In this document: piece by piece, positions 4,923 to 12,142 of the stretch
Layout of the letters: every line of letters begins with the position of its first letter
How positions within the stretch are numbered: position 1 is the stretch's first letter
NCBI GenBank assembly: GCA_964490895.1
Contig: CAZBEI010000110.1
Coordinates: 1-13,675 of the forward strand
Source of the DNA: JACRAO01 sp964490895
Lineage (GTDB): Bacteria; Bdellovibrionota; UBA1018
DNA length: 13,675 bases
Reading direction: 5' to 3'
Program-made: the position numbers and the translations under genes
The notes under the pieces: model-generated
The model's input: the letters and a program-made list of their open reading frames with translations, nothing else
The model's database searches: none
Told to the model about the DNA's origin: nothing

Positions 4923-6665
4923 CTAAACCGAATCCCAAAGATAGGCGTCATTTTCAAGGACATGGTCAGCCAGGGATTTGATGAGTTCGTCGTCGTTGTT
5001 GTCGATTTTTCCAAAATTGCTTTTCGTTCGTCTGCGCACTTGGCCAGAAAAGACCTCTAATATTTCTAGCTCTTTTGCGGATTTTGCAGCGCCGTTCTCC
5101 TCTATAGACATGTGCACTCGGCTCAAGACGCAGCTCAAAGTAAAGAGATCAATCATGATGTCTGCCAAACGGCGGGTGGCAAATTGTTTTCCGATAATAT
5201 TTTTTCCATGTTTTCTTAAGATCCGATCTGCAGCATGAGCAAGGTCGCTAACGGCTTCTTCAAAAATTTCAGCCGTTTTTTTGAGGGTAGGATGGAGTTT
5301 TGTAAAACTTTTTTTAGACCCTCCCACTCCCGTGGCTTGAGAGACTCGTTTCAGGGCATACTCTGATATCACTCCAAATCCTTTGATAGGGTCAATGAAA
5401 ATTCCCTCAAGCGAGCTGGAGAGTTCTTTGAGTTGTTTTCCAACGTCATTCATCGCGGTCAAAGCAATAAAGAGTCTCAAGATGTCGTTTGTGCCTTCGA
5501 AAATGCGGTTGACTCTGCAGTCTCTGATCATGCGCTCATACGGAAACTCACACATAAATCCATTGCCACCTGCGATTTGGAGCGCTTCGTCTGCAGTCCG
5601 CCACAGGCATTCGGTGCCGAAAACTTTGCTGATGGCGGCTTCTACGGCATAATCTTGATAGCCTTGGTCGATCAACCCTGCCACCATATTGACCACACTC
5701 TCGGTGGCGTAGCATTCGATTACCATGTGTCCAATTTTTTGTTTGACGAGGCCATATTCGGAAATGGGTTTTCCAAATTGAATCCGCTCTTTAGACTGTT
5801 TTACAGATAGGGCGATGCAGGTTTTTATTGCCCCAACACAGCCCCCTCCAAGACCAATTCGGCCATTGTTTAAAATACTCATCGCGACTTTGAAACCTTT
5901 TCCCACTTCGCCTAAAACTTGAGCTTCCGGAACTCTCACTTTGTCAAAATGGACCGTTGTGGTGGAGCTGGCCCTAAGCCCCATCTTGTCTTCGTGTGGC
6001 CCGGTGCTCACTCCTTGCATGTCACGCGTGACAATAAAAGCGGTCATTTGCCCTTGGGCCCCTTCAGTGCGGGCAAATACTGTAAAAAAACTGGCGATGC
6101 CTCCATTTGTGATCCAAATTTTTTCGCCAGATAAAATCCAATCACTGCCATCTTTTGTGGCTTTCGTTTTGATAGAGGCTGCATCAGATCCTGCGCCAGC
6201 TTCTGTCAAACAAAAAGCTGCGATCATTTCGCCTGTGGCAAGTTTGGGGAGGTATTTTTCTTTTTGCGAGTCTGTGCCAAAAAGGAGGAGTCCTCTCATT
6301 CCAATTGAAGAATGGGCTCCTGCAGTGACAGCGACACTTCCGTCAAATTTACTGAGCTCTTGGGTGACTCGAGAGTAGGCTCCACTTTTTAGACCCAGTC
6401 CTCCAAATTTTTCTGGGATAACAAGGCTAAAAAGCCCATATTCTTTCATTTCTTGGATAAACTCAGGTGGCATTTCGCCTTTTCGATCCCAGGTTCTAAA
6501 GTCAGTTGATTTGGATTTGAGCCAGGTATCGAGCGAAGCAAGAATGTCTTTGAGCGCCGATTTTTCGGAGGGTTCAAGTTTAGGGTAGGGGATAATGATG
6601 TCTTCTTCGATTTGCCCTAAGCATAGAGATCTCATAAAACTTGCTGTTTTCTTGTTGCTGGTCAT
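4923..6665 (-). CDS. Acyl-CoA dehydrogenase, very-long-chain (VLCAD/ACAD9) type
   Basis: This FAD enzyme of 580 residues catalyses the first step of fatty-acid beta-oxidation. The core shows AFCLTEAGAGSD at 150-161 (FAD/substrate signature), IWITNGG at 183-189, the QIAGGNGFMCEFPYERM region at 363-379, and RIFEGTNDILRLF at 387-399. In VLCAD the glutamate of the last motif, here E390, is the catalytic base. The ~180 residues after this motif correspond to the extra helical C-terminal domain that sets VLCAD-like enzymes apart from short- and medium-chain ones, so long-chain acyl-CoA is the likely substrate. A GAGGGAGG seven bases before the ATG is a strong ribosome-binding site. It leads a two-gene unit with glutathione peroxidase, which would deal with peroxides arising from lipid oxidation. 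The electron acceptor (ETF or other) is not encoded nearby. Confidence 0.93.
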   Translation of the reverse strand: MTSNKKTASFMRSLCLGQIEEDIIIPYPKLEPSEKSALKDILASLDTWLKSKSTDFRTWDRKGEMPPEFIQEMKEYGLFSLVIPEKFGGLGLKSGAYSRVTQELSKFDGSVAVTAGAHSSIGMRGLLLFGTDSQKEKYLPKLATGEMIAAFCLTEAGAGSDAASIKTKATKDGSDWILSGEKIWITNGGIASFFTVFARTEGAQGQMTAFIVTRDMQGVSTGPHEDKMGLRASSTTTVHFDKVRVPEAQVLGEVGKGFKVAMSILNNGRIGLGGGCVGAIKTCIALSVKQSKERIQFGKPISEYGLVKQKIGHMVIECYATESVVNMVAGLIDQGYQDYAVEAAISKVFGTECLWRTADEALQIAGGNGFMCEFPYERMIRDCRVNRIFEGTNDILRLFIALTAMNDVGKQLKELSSSLEGIFIDPIKGFGVISEYALKRVSQATGVGGSKKSFTKLHPTLKKTAEIFEEAVSDLAHAADRILRKHGKNIIGKQFATRRLADIMIDLFTLSCVLSRVHMSIEENGAAKSAKELEILEVFSGQVRRRTKSNFGKIDNNDDELIKSLADHVLENDAYLWDSV

Positions 6666-6697
6666 AACGTAGCCTCCCTCAGGATGGTGAGCTTACA

Positions 6698-6727
6698 AAG
6701 GTATTTATTTTGACAACAAAAGTCAAA
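6698..6727 (-). promoter_or_regulatory. Promoter with operator-like repeat before acyl-CoA dehydrogenase
   Basis: On the minus strand TTGACT (6721-6726) and TACCTT (6698-6703) are 17 bases apart, just upstream of the strong ribosome-binding site. The -35 box lies inside an inverted repeat TTTGAC-N7-GTCAAA (6709-6727). That size and place would suit a dimeric repressor such as a TetR-family fatty-acid regulator. The regulator itself is not in the window. The 10-bp palindrome GTCTATAGAC at 6742-6751 lies further upstream. Confidence 0.4.
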
Positions 6728-6764
6728 TAAGTTGCGTGAGGGTCTATAGACAACTCAAAAGCCC

Positions 6765-7718
6765 TTAGCGTGTGTGACTGGCGTGCTGAAAGAAAAGCAC
6801 TTCGTCTTGATAGCGAGATGCGACAAAGGGGCTCATTAATTCAAGGTATCCAATTTCGACAGGTTCTGCCCTTTCGTCTTTCTTTAAGCTTACAGTGTAA
6901 AGCACCGTACCTTTGGTGAGATCTGCCAAGTGGGCCCTAAAATCTATCACGGTATCAGGCCGTACCCTATTGGCTTTGTTTGGAGTAAAGATAATCTGAT
7001 AGGGCGCAGAGACGGGATTTGAACTCTCTCCTTTGCTATTTAAGCTTGCAGCTTCGAAAAGAGGGAGATTCCTCTCATTGCGAGGGCCATCGTTTGTTTT
7101 GCGTTTTATCTCTCTTACTGCTTGAGCAAAAAAGAAGGCTAATATTTTTAAGGCAGGATCCTTTGGAGGCGCAATGATATTGGAAAAAGAGTTTTCAAAA
7201 AAATTGAAATTTTTCCCCTGTCCATCCAGAGAGTACATGACCTGAAAATTAAGAGAGGGTTTTTCATTTACCAAAATTTTTAATCCCATACCCGGGATGA
7301 AATTAGTTTCGTCCTGTTTTGCCAAGGACAGTCGAGCCACTCCAATCCCTCCTGAGTTAAAAATGCCAGTAAACCCAGACGTAGAATTTGTGATCACAAG
7401 TTCCACCCTTGCTGTTGCACCGTAGGTATGTATCAGTTTCCTCCTTCCAGGAGGCATTTCGTCAGAGTCGGTGAAAAAAGATTTTATGAGATAGGGAATA
7501 TCAGTCAGAAGACTCATCGAAAGAAAAGAGGGATTGCGAGTTGGGAGATCCCCAGTGTAGGGGTCTGATTTAATTTCATTCCAAAGAGCTGTTTGTTTAT
7601 CGGATGCACTAAAACCCTGGTAATTTTTATCCAAAGCACCAAAAAGTTGATGTGGAACAATCAAAGTTAAAAGGACAGTAACTGCTAAGCAGTTGCAAAA
7701 TATAATGATAGATTTCAT
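6765..7718 (-). CDS. Exported catalase-like (heme-peroxidase superfamily) protein
   Basis: This 317-residue protein has a signal peptide (hydrophobic core at about 11-22, likely cut near G27-A28). RRKLIHTYGATARVELVI at 92-109 resembles the catalase segment that carries the distal heme histidine, making H97 the candidate. GIFNSGGIGVARLSLA at 118-133, FIPGMGLKILV at 140-150 and NFQVMYSLDGQ at 157-167 then follow in the order of the catalase core. The C-terminus ends SRYQDEVLFFQHASHTR. It is shorter than true catalases, and I cannot identify the proximal tyrosine with certainty. Heme binding and peroxidase activity are therefore inferred from fold-level similarity only; it may be a secreted catalase-fold protein with another job. 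The start is fixed by GAGGG six bases before the ATG. It lies between the peptidase and acyl-CoA dehydrogenase genes on the same strand. Confidence 0.55.
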   Translation of the reverse strand: MKSIIIFCNCLAVTVLLTLIVPHQLFGALDKNYQGFSASDKQTALWNEIKSDPYTGDLPTRNPSFLSMSLLTDIPYLIKSFFTDSDEMPPGRRKLIHTYGATARVELVITNSTSGFTGIFNSGGIGVARLSLAKQDETNFIPGMGLKILVNEKPSLNFQVMYSLDGQGKNFNFFENSFSNIIAPPKDPALKILAFFFAQAVREIKRKTNDGPRNERNLPLFEAASLNSKGESSNPVSAPYQIIFTPNKANRVRPDTVIDFRAHLADLTKGTVLYTVSLKKDERAEPVEIGYLELMSPFVASRYQDEVLFFQHASHTR

Positions 7719-7801
7719 TGGGCACCCTCAATTGCGCATGTTGTTATCTCATTTGGGGCCAAATGCAAAGAAAAAATTTTAGGTTAGAAATTTGATTGTT
7801 T

Positions 7802-9409
7802 CTATTCCTGGATCATCTCCATCACTTTGCTGAGATAAAAAGCTTGGTAACCCAGATATCCACCCACGTAGTCATCAAGCGTAATCGCGTAGGGATAATC
7901 CGGAGTGGCGCCATTGTTTTCGATGGCAGTTCCATCAGGCCTGAAAAACAAAGACTTTGTCATCCGTGATTTTATTTGAGAATAATTCAAATCCGGTTGT
8001 TCCACCACATGGCCGCCAGCACCCATCGTACGAGTTCCTAAAAGTTTTGCTCTGTCTAGTCCTTGCATGAGGGCCGGGAAAGCATCTCCGCCCGAGCCTG
8101 ACATTTCGTCAATGAGCATGACAATGGGTTTTGTATAATGCACAAAACCGGGTGGGAGCTTGCTCACTCCTTCGAGAGAAGTTTTAGAAGTCATAAACTC
8201 TCCTTTGTCCCAGGCTGTTTTGATGAGGTCTAAAACTTTGGCCATGTTCTGATATCCCAATGTGTTTGGGTTCATCTCATCTCGCCAACCCTTAAAACTC
8301 AGATATTCTTTCTTATTTCCCAAAAGTTGAAAGTCAGTGGGCTTAAAGGGTTCTGACATAAATAAGCTGACCATCTTATGAAGGTGCTCTACACTGCCTC
8401 CGCAGTTATGATCTTGGTCTATGATAAGCGCTGCCGTGTTTTTTTCGAGAACAGAAATCGCATACTCGTATTGAGAAAATCGCAATTCGTATTCGAATTC
8501 GCCTCGTTCGTTTTGAGGATAATATTCTGGAATTCTTAAATAACCGATATTTCCTTTAGCTGTCGGATGATAATAGGCCACAAAAGGAGTTTGCATAATC
8601 ATCGTAGCGTCTTTAGGTATTGTAATACGAGTGGTTCCAGAACACCGAAATCCTTTTTCGAACTTGGGGTGACTGAGATCCGCCCATAAATCATTGAGGG
8701 AAAGAAGGTCATAGTTGGCCTGCTTGGGTGTAAAGAGGGATCGTCCTGTGATACTTTCGTCGAGTGGTTCTCCTTGGTGGTCCCATTTGAGTGTGACAAG
8801 GGTGGCTGTAGTTGTGCCTCTTTTTTGAATTTTAAGTGTGGTCTCACCCTCGGGTACGGGGATGGTTTTTCCTGGCCTAAACGTTGTCAAATAGGCCGCC
8901 GTACGCCGTGCGGTCAAATCAAATCCGAGCCCTCGGTAGGTTTTCATTTTTTGTAATACTTGTTCGACAGGTTCGCCGTTTATTTCTAAAACTTCGTCCC
9001 CACGTTCGTAGGGGAAAGCAGCTACTGAAAGCTGATCTCGGTCTACTTTGTCAATGACGACTTTGCCCTCTACTAAATCTGTAATGAGTGGGAGGTAGGC
9101 CACATGTGTGGTGGGCAGCATGGCACTAAAATGGGAGTCTTTATAGCTCGCCACATATTGAACAAGGAGGTAATAAAACTCGCCATTAGATTTGCTCTGC
9201 CTGATTTTTTCGGCATAAGACTTATTGAGTTCGCTGTAGTTCATGCCCTGAGTGTTGACTTTGTATTGCAAAGGGCCATATCCGGATTGAATGGTGGAGA
9301 GCAGTTGATTAAAATCACTTAATTTTTCCTCGACCGTCAAATCTCGGGCATGAGAATTGAGAGCACAAAACAAAACAGCAATAGAAATGAATTTTTTTAA
9401 TATAAACAT
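7802..9409 (-). CDS. Exported S41-family peptidase
   Basis: This 535-residue protein begins with a signal peptide (MFILKKFISIAVLFCALNSHA, probably cut after A21). YKDSHF at 89-94 carries the D-x-H motif seen in S41B/tricorn-like peptidases. Residues about 105-210 include a PDZ-like piece (RGDEVLEINGEPV at 136-148). The catalytic half has ALIIDQDHNCGGS at 327-339, VMLIDEMSGSGGDAF at 430-444 with S439 as likely nucleophile, LLGTRTMGAGG at 456-466 and NGATPDYPY at 499-507. Where CtpA-type members have the catalytic lysine (GKG) this protein has GAG, so a Ser-Lys dyad is excluded and H93 may serve instead. I chose the ATG at 9409, with AGGGGG at 9415-9420 and a good promoter at 9433-9461. The in-frame extension to 9550 runs antisense-frame through the efflux pump remnant and is not credible. 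Confidence 0.82.
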   Translation of the reverse strand: MFILKKFISIAVLFCALNSHARDLTVEEKLSDFNQLLSTIQSGYGPLQYKVNTQGMNYSELNKSYAEKIRQSKSNGEFYYLLVQYVASYKDSHFSAMLPTTHVAYLPLITDLVEGKVVIDKVDRDQLSVAAFPYERGDEVLEINGEPVEQVLQKMKTYRGLGFDLTARRTAAYLTTFRPGKTIPVPEGETTLKIQKRGTTTATLVTLKWDHQGEPLDESITGRSLFTPKQANYDLLSLNDLWADLSHPKFEKGFRCSGTTRITIPKDATMIMQTPFVAYYHPTAKGNIGYLRIPEYYPQNERGEFEYELRFSQYEYAISVLEKNTAALIIDQDHNCGGSVEHLHKMVSLFMSEPFKPTDFQLLGNKKEYLSFKGWRDEMNPNTLGYQNMAKVLDLIKTAWDKGEFMTSKTSLEGVSKLPPGFVHYTKPIVMLIDEMSGSGGDAFPALMQGLDRAKLLGTRTMGAGGHVVEQPDLNYSQIKSRMTKSLFFRPDGTAIENNGATPDYPYAITLDDYVGGYLGYQAFYLSKVMEMIQE

Positions 9410-9432
9410 GAGATCCCCCTTTGATTTCTTTC

Positions 9433-9461
9433 TATATAGACACTGTAAAAGGAGATTGCAA
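9433..9461 (-). promoter_or_regulatory. Promoter of the S41 peptidase gene
   Basis: On the minus strand TTGCAA (9456-9461) and TATATA (9433-9438) are separated by 17 bases. Transcription would start about 15-20 bases before the ribosome-binding site at 9415-9420. It begins just after the stop codon of the pump remnant, so the peptidase gene is an independent unit. Confidence 0.6.
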
Positions 9462-9467
9462 GAGGAA

Positions 9468-9653
9468 TTAAGCCCTAAAAAGCTGCTGCATCTTCCCTTT
9501 GCTCCATACTCTAAATCGATCCATGTAAGAGTACGCGGCTGGGATGACAATTAGGGTGAGTAGAGTCGAGCTCACAAGCCCACCTATAATGGCGACCCCC
9601 ATGCTGACTCTCTGACGAGCCACTTCGCTTAAGCCCAGTGCAATGGGTAGCGC
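9468..9653 (-). pseudogene. C-terminal remnant of an RND efflux pump
   Basis: The minus frame ending at the TAA at 9468 reads ALPIALGLSEVARQRVSMGV, then AIIGGLVSSTLLTLIVIPAA, then YSYMDRF and a short tail. This is the last transmembrane stretch of AcrB/HAE1-type inner-membrane pumps, whose usual form is M-G-I-A-V-I-G-G-L-x-S-S-T-x-L-T-L. An intact pump has about 1,000 residues; only about 60 remain. The frame opens just upstream at a TGA, without a start codon or ribosome-binding site, so it is not expressed as such. At its upstream end it meets the TolC fragment in another frame, which marks a deletion joint near 9650-9665. Confidence 0.85.
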
Positions 9654-9949
9654 GTGCCTGCGTTTTGAACGAGTTTTTCATAAGAGGGTAAGACAGAGAT
9701 TAAGACACTTTGTTTTTGATCCCGTGAGATCTGAAAATTTGCAAAAAGTTGAGGTGAGAAAATCAGGCTTCCTTCTTTGGATCTTTCTTGTGCTGCGGCG
9801 CCCAAGGTTTGAGAGGCCACAAAGCCTTGGTGGTTGGCTTGTACCTGCCTCAAGTAATCCTCGAGTGTAAGTAGAGAAGCTTGAGCTCGGAACGGTAAAA
9901 AAAGCAATAAAATTAGAAATTTAACCATAGATTGTATAGGCAGAGACAT
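9629..9949 (-). pseudogene. N-terminal remnant of a TolC-family outer-membrane efflux protein
   Basis: The frame begins with a signal peptide (MVKFLILLLFLPFRAQA from the ATG at 9928, or from the ATG at 9949 with nine more residues). It continues SLLTLEDYLRQVQANHQGF and SFSPQ-like strand sequence (EGSLIFSPQLFANFQIS). That is the opening of TolC/OEP proteins: first helix with L-T-L-E-D, then the first beta-barrel strands. Only about 100 of the usual 430-480 residues remain. After about V-Q-N-A-G-T-R the DNA belongs to an RND pump in a different frame, and the reading frame ends at a stop eleven codons later at most. The product would be exported but could not form the barrel or tunnel. The start codon choice is uncertain because neither ATG has a clear SD. 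Confidence 0.8.
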
Positions 9950-9962
9950 ATTCAAAGACGGT

Positions 9963-9991
9963 ATTAAAACACTAAGTCATAAAAAAGTTAA
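9963..9991 (-). promoter_or_regulatory. Promoter of the broken efflux operon
   Basis: On the minus strand TTAACT (9986-9991) and TTTAAT (9963-9968) are 17 bases apart, placed to start transcription just before the TolC remnant. Its survival fits a recent deletion. The rest of the gap to the divergent gene at 10038 shows no convincing rightward promoter. Confidence 0.4.
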
Positions 9992-10037
9992 GGAGATTTT
10001 TAGTTTTCTCCGATGGTTGCTTTGTGAAGGAGTTTTT

Positions 10038-10442
10038 ATGAGCAAAGAAAGCCCAGGGACAGCTGATACAAAAGACGAGATTCAAGATATTATGAATGAG
10101 ATCGAAAATCTCAAGCAAAATATTGCCACTCCTCCAGAGATGAAAACTAAAAGTGCTCCCCCCTCCGAATCTTCTCAGATCGCAGACGAAGAAAAAGCTT
10201 CCGAGGAGTTGGCCAGTTTTTTAGAAGATGACATCGCACCAGTCATCCCGCTCAATCCAGGATCACTAGAGTCTGAGTCTGATTTCCAAGAAGGCTCTCT
10301 AGAGCTCACGTTGGGTGGAAGACTGACTCTTCGGGTTTCTACAGTTCAATTCTCTGAGCAGGGCTTGAATGTGAAACTTGCAGATGGTACGGAGTTCAAA
10401 ATCCCCCTGCGACAAAATCAAACCCATCGCAAAGTGGCTTAG
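10038..10442 (+). CDS. Acidic hypothetical protein (134 aa)
   Basis: I do not recognise a named family. Residues 1-65 are acidic, proline- and serine-rich and probably disordered apart from a short helix (DEIQDIMNEIENLKQNI, 13-29). Residues 85-125 look like a compact beta domain (GSLELTLGGRLTLRVSTVQF, then GLNVKLADGTEFKIPL). There is no signal peptide or membrane segment, so it is likely cytoplasmic. The ATG at 10038 is preceded by AAGGAG at a five-base distance; a start at 10017 lacks this. Its stop codon overlaps the stop of the convergent permease gene, so the two mRNAs must overlap if transcription runs on. It is the only rightward gene between the left edge and 13420 with good support. 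Confidence 0.75.
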   Translation: MSKESPGTADTKDEIQDIMNEIENLKQNIATPPEMKTKSAPPSESSQIADEEKASEELASFLEDDIAPVIPLNPGSLESESDFQEGSLELTLGGRLTLRVSTVQFSEQGLNVKLADGTEFKIPLRQNQTHRKVA

Positions 10443-11212
10443 CGTTCCTCGGTAAGAAGCTGGAGCGAAAGAATTGTAAAAAACAAAGGCAATCCCGTCG
10501 CAATCGAAATATGAGGAGCTTCGAGTAGGTAATCTTTTCCTTGATAGAGAAGACTTCCCCAGGTCGATGCGCCAATGGGGGCTCCCAATCCTAAAAAAGA
10601 GAGAGTGACTTCAGCTAAAAGAGCATGGGCAAAGAGAGTTGGGAACTTAATCAAACATAATGAGAAAAGGGAAGGTAAAAGGTGCTTCCAAAAAATCCAA
10701 AGGGAGCTTCCCCCTAAGGCCTGCGCAGCAGTAATGTAGTTTTTAATACACAGTTCCTGTGTTCTGCCTTGAATGAGCCGGGTTAGGCTGGGCAGGGATC
10801 CCATTAAAATGGAAAAGCACAGAGCCCCCCAGCCGGGTCCCGAGACTGCCACAAAAGCAAGTGAGAGGAGTAGGGAGGGAAAGGCGAGAAAGAAATGAAG
10901 TGTCATCTCAAGTGGGGTGCTGGCCCATCGTGGGGTTAAGGCCAGGGCTGATCCAAATATTAAACTTAAAATACAGGCGAGTCCGCTCAGGCAAAATGCA
11001 AAGAGAGAACTGAGAAATGAAGCTTGAAAAATAAGTCCAAGCAGATTTCTCCCAAAAGCGTCATAACCAAAGAGTCCAAAGGTAGATTTTAGTGAGGGAG
11101 ACTCTAAAGTATGGCTTAAATTAAAATCTGAGGAGTGAAAGAAAAAATAAAAAAATCCTGAGAGTAAGAACCAAGAACTCAGCCAAAAAACTGAGATTTT
11201 TTTTAGGCTCAT
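10439..11212 (-). CDS. ABC transporter permease, OppC/DppC type
   Basis: This 257-residue inner-membrane protein has one N-terminal helix (about 8-25), a periplasmic loop and five or so C-terminal helices. Family landmarks are the loop motif FGLFGYDAFGRNLLG (45-59, compare H-x-L-G-T-D-x-x-G-R-D), the cytoplasmic EAA loop YITAAQALGGSSLWIFWKHLLP (159-180) that docks the ATPase, and EVTLSFLGLG followed by STWGSLL (201-222). The usual asparagine after LP is serine here. It pairs with the OppB-type gene upstream, overlapping it by four bases (ATGA). No substrate-binding protein or ATPase gene accompanies them, so substrate (peptide, nickel or other) cannot be assigned. It ends at a TAA that overlaps the stop of the convergent gene. 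Confidence 0.88.
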   Translation of the reverse strand: MSLKKISVFWLSSWFLLSGFFYFFFHSSDFNLSHTLESPSLKSTFGLFGYDAFGRNLLGLIFQASFLSSLFAFCLSGLACILSLIFGSALALTPRWASTPLEMTLHFFLAFPSLLLSLAFVAVSGPGWGALCFSILMGSLPSLTRLIQGRTQELCIKNYITAAQALGGSSLWIFWKHLLPSLFSLCLIKFPTLFAHALLAEVTLSFLGLGAPIGASTWGSLLYQGKDYLLEAPHISIATGLPLFFTILSLQLLTEER

Positions 11213-12111
11213 AAAGTTTTCCGTAGGACTTTGTATTTTGCTAAATTTCCTAGCTCAGTAGCGCCAAGGCAAACACACGCGCCTAAAAATAGAGCTGCTT
11301 CGACGACGGGATAGTCTCTTCTTAAAATAGAATCAATGAGCAAGCTCCCCATTCCGGGATAGTTAAAGACCACTTCCGTTACAAAGGCACCGGTCAACAA
11401 AAGTCCGATCTGTGTCCCTAAGTAAGCAAGCAGAGCTCCTGAAGCAGGAGCTAGGCCGTACTTTAGTTTGATTTTCCAGTCGGCAATGCCTCTTCCTTTT
11501 GCTCCGCGAGCAGAGCCAAGTCTGATTTCTTCGCTTACGAGGCTGCGGATGAGGCGCGACCAATAGCCCGAAAATGAAATGGCCAAAGTGATCGATGGGA
11601 GAAAAATTTGGCCACTTGTTTCAAAAATTTTTAGTTTTAATGCAAAAAAATAAATCAAGATGGGGCCTAACCAAGGAGTAGGCAAAGATGGCGAAAGAGC
11701 CCCCCAGAATGAACAAAGAGAATTAAAAAACTTTTCTGATCTCGAGCGCTCCAGTACCGTGGTGGCTCCTAAACCGATCAAGAGACTCAAGCACAAGCTC
11801 AAAGTGAGAGAGAGAAAACTAAGAAGTGCCGTATTTGCAAATCTTTCGGCTAAGATTTTTTTAACTTCTATTCTAGAAAAAAGTGATTTCCCAAAATCTC
11901 CATGCAGGGCTTGCCTCAAATCATGGAGAGTGGAGCGCCAAAAGGGCTGATCTAAGCCCAATTCTTTTTGCACTAATTCTTTAGGGAGGGTGAGCCCAGT
12001 CTCTGAGAGAAGCGTATCGAGCGGGTCACCGGGCAAGCTTCGGATCAGAGCTCGGCTGAGGGAGAAAATGAGTAAGATAAGTAAAAAGAAAGAGAGGAGT
12101 CGAGCGGCCAT
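11209..12111 (-). CDS. ABC transporter permease, OppB/DppB type
   Basis: This 300-residue inner-membrane protein is close to normal length for the family. It shows the N-terminal helix followed by RSLPGDP (24-30), LGLDQPFW (51-58), GDFGKSLF (71-78), an EAA-like cytoplasmic loop at about 194-222 (EEIRLGSARGAKGRG and on), and the conserved VTEVVFNYPGMGSLLIDSIL (244-263) with RDYPVV after it. Together with the OppC-type partner it would form the channel of a peptide/nickel-class importer. The ATG has no clear SD; it lies 31 bp after the short-chain dehydrogenase stop and is probably read from the same mRNA. The absence of the other transporter subunits is odd; they may be encoded elsewhere. Confidence 0.9.
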   Translation of the reverse strand: MAARLLSFFLLILLIFSLSRALIRSLPGDPLDTLLSETGLTLPKELVQKELGLDQPFWRSTLHDLRQALHGDFGKSLFSRIEVKKILAERFANTALLSFLSLTLSLCLSLLIGLGATTVLERSRSEKFFNSLCSFWGALSPSLPTPWLGPILIYFFALKLKIFETSGQIFLPSITLAISFSGYWSRLIRSLVSEEIRLGSARGAKGRGIADWKIKLKYGLAPASGALLAYLGTQIGLLLTGAFVTEVVFNYPGMGSLLIDSILRRDYPVVEAALFLGACVCLGATELGNLAKYKVLRKTL

Positions 12112-12142
12112 AGAGTTAGTTCGTCTGTGTGAACCAAGAATT

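Noticed and set aside
5383..6378. Rightward open frames opposite the acyl-CoA dehydrogenase
   Set aside because: The leftward frame matches the acyl-CoA dehydrogenase family throughout; the opposite frames lack recognisable features.
7751..7764. Palindrome ATTTGG-GG-CCAAAT before the catalase-like gene
   Set aside because: Arms of six bases are close to chance in AT-rich DNA and no good promoter boxes are placed around it.
9410..9550. A longer start for the S41 peptidase (47 extra residues)
   Set aside because: The extension runs in another frame through the RND pump remnant, carries no signal peptide start, and lies upstream of the good promoter at 9433-9461 and the AGGGGG at 9415-9420.
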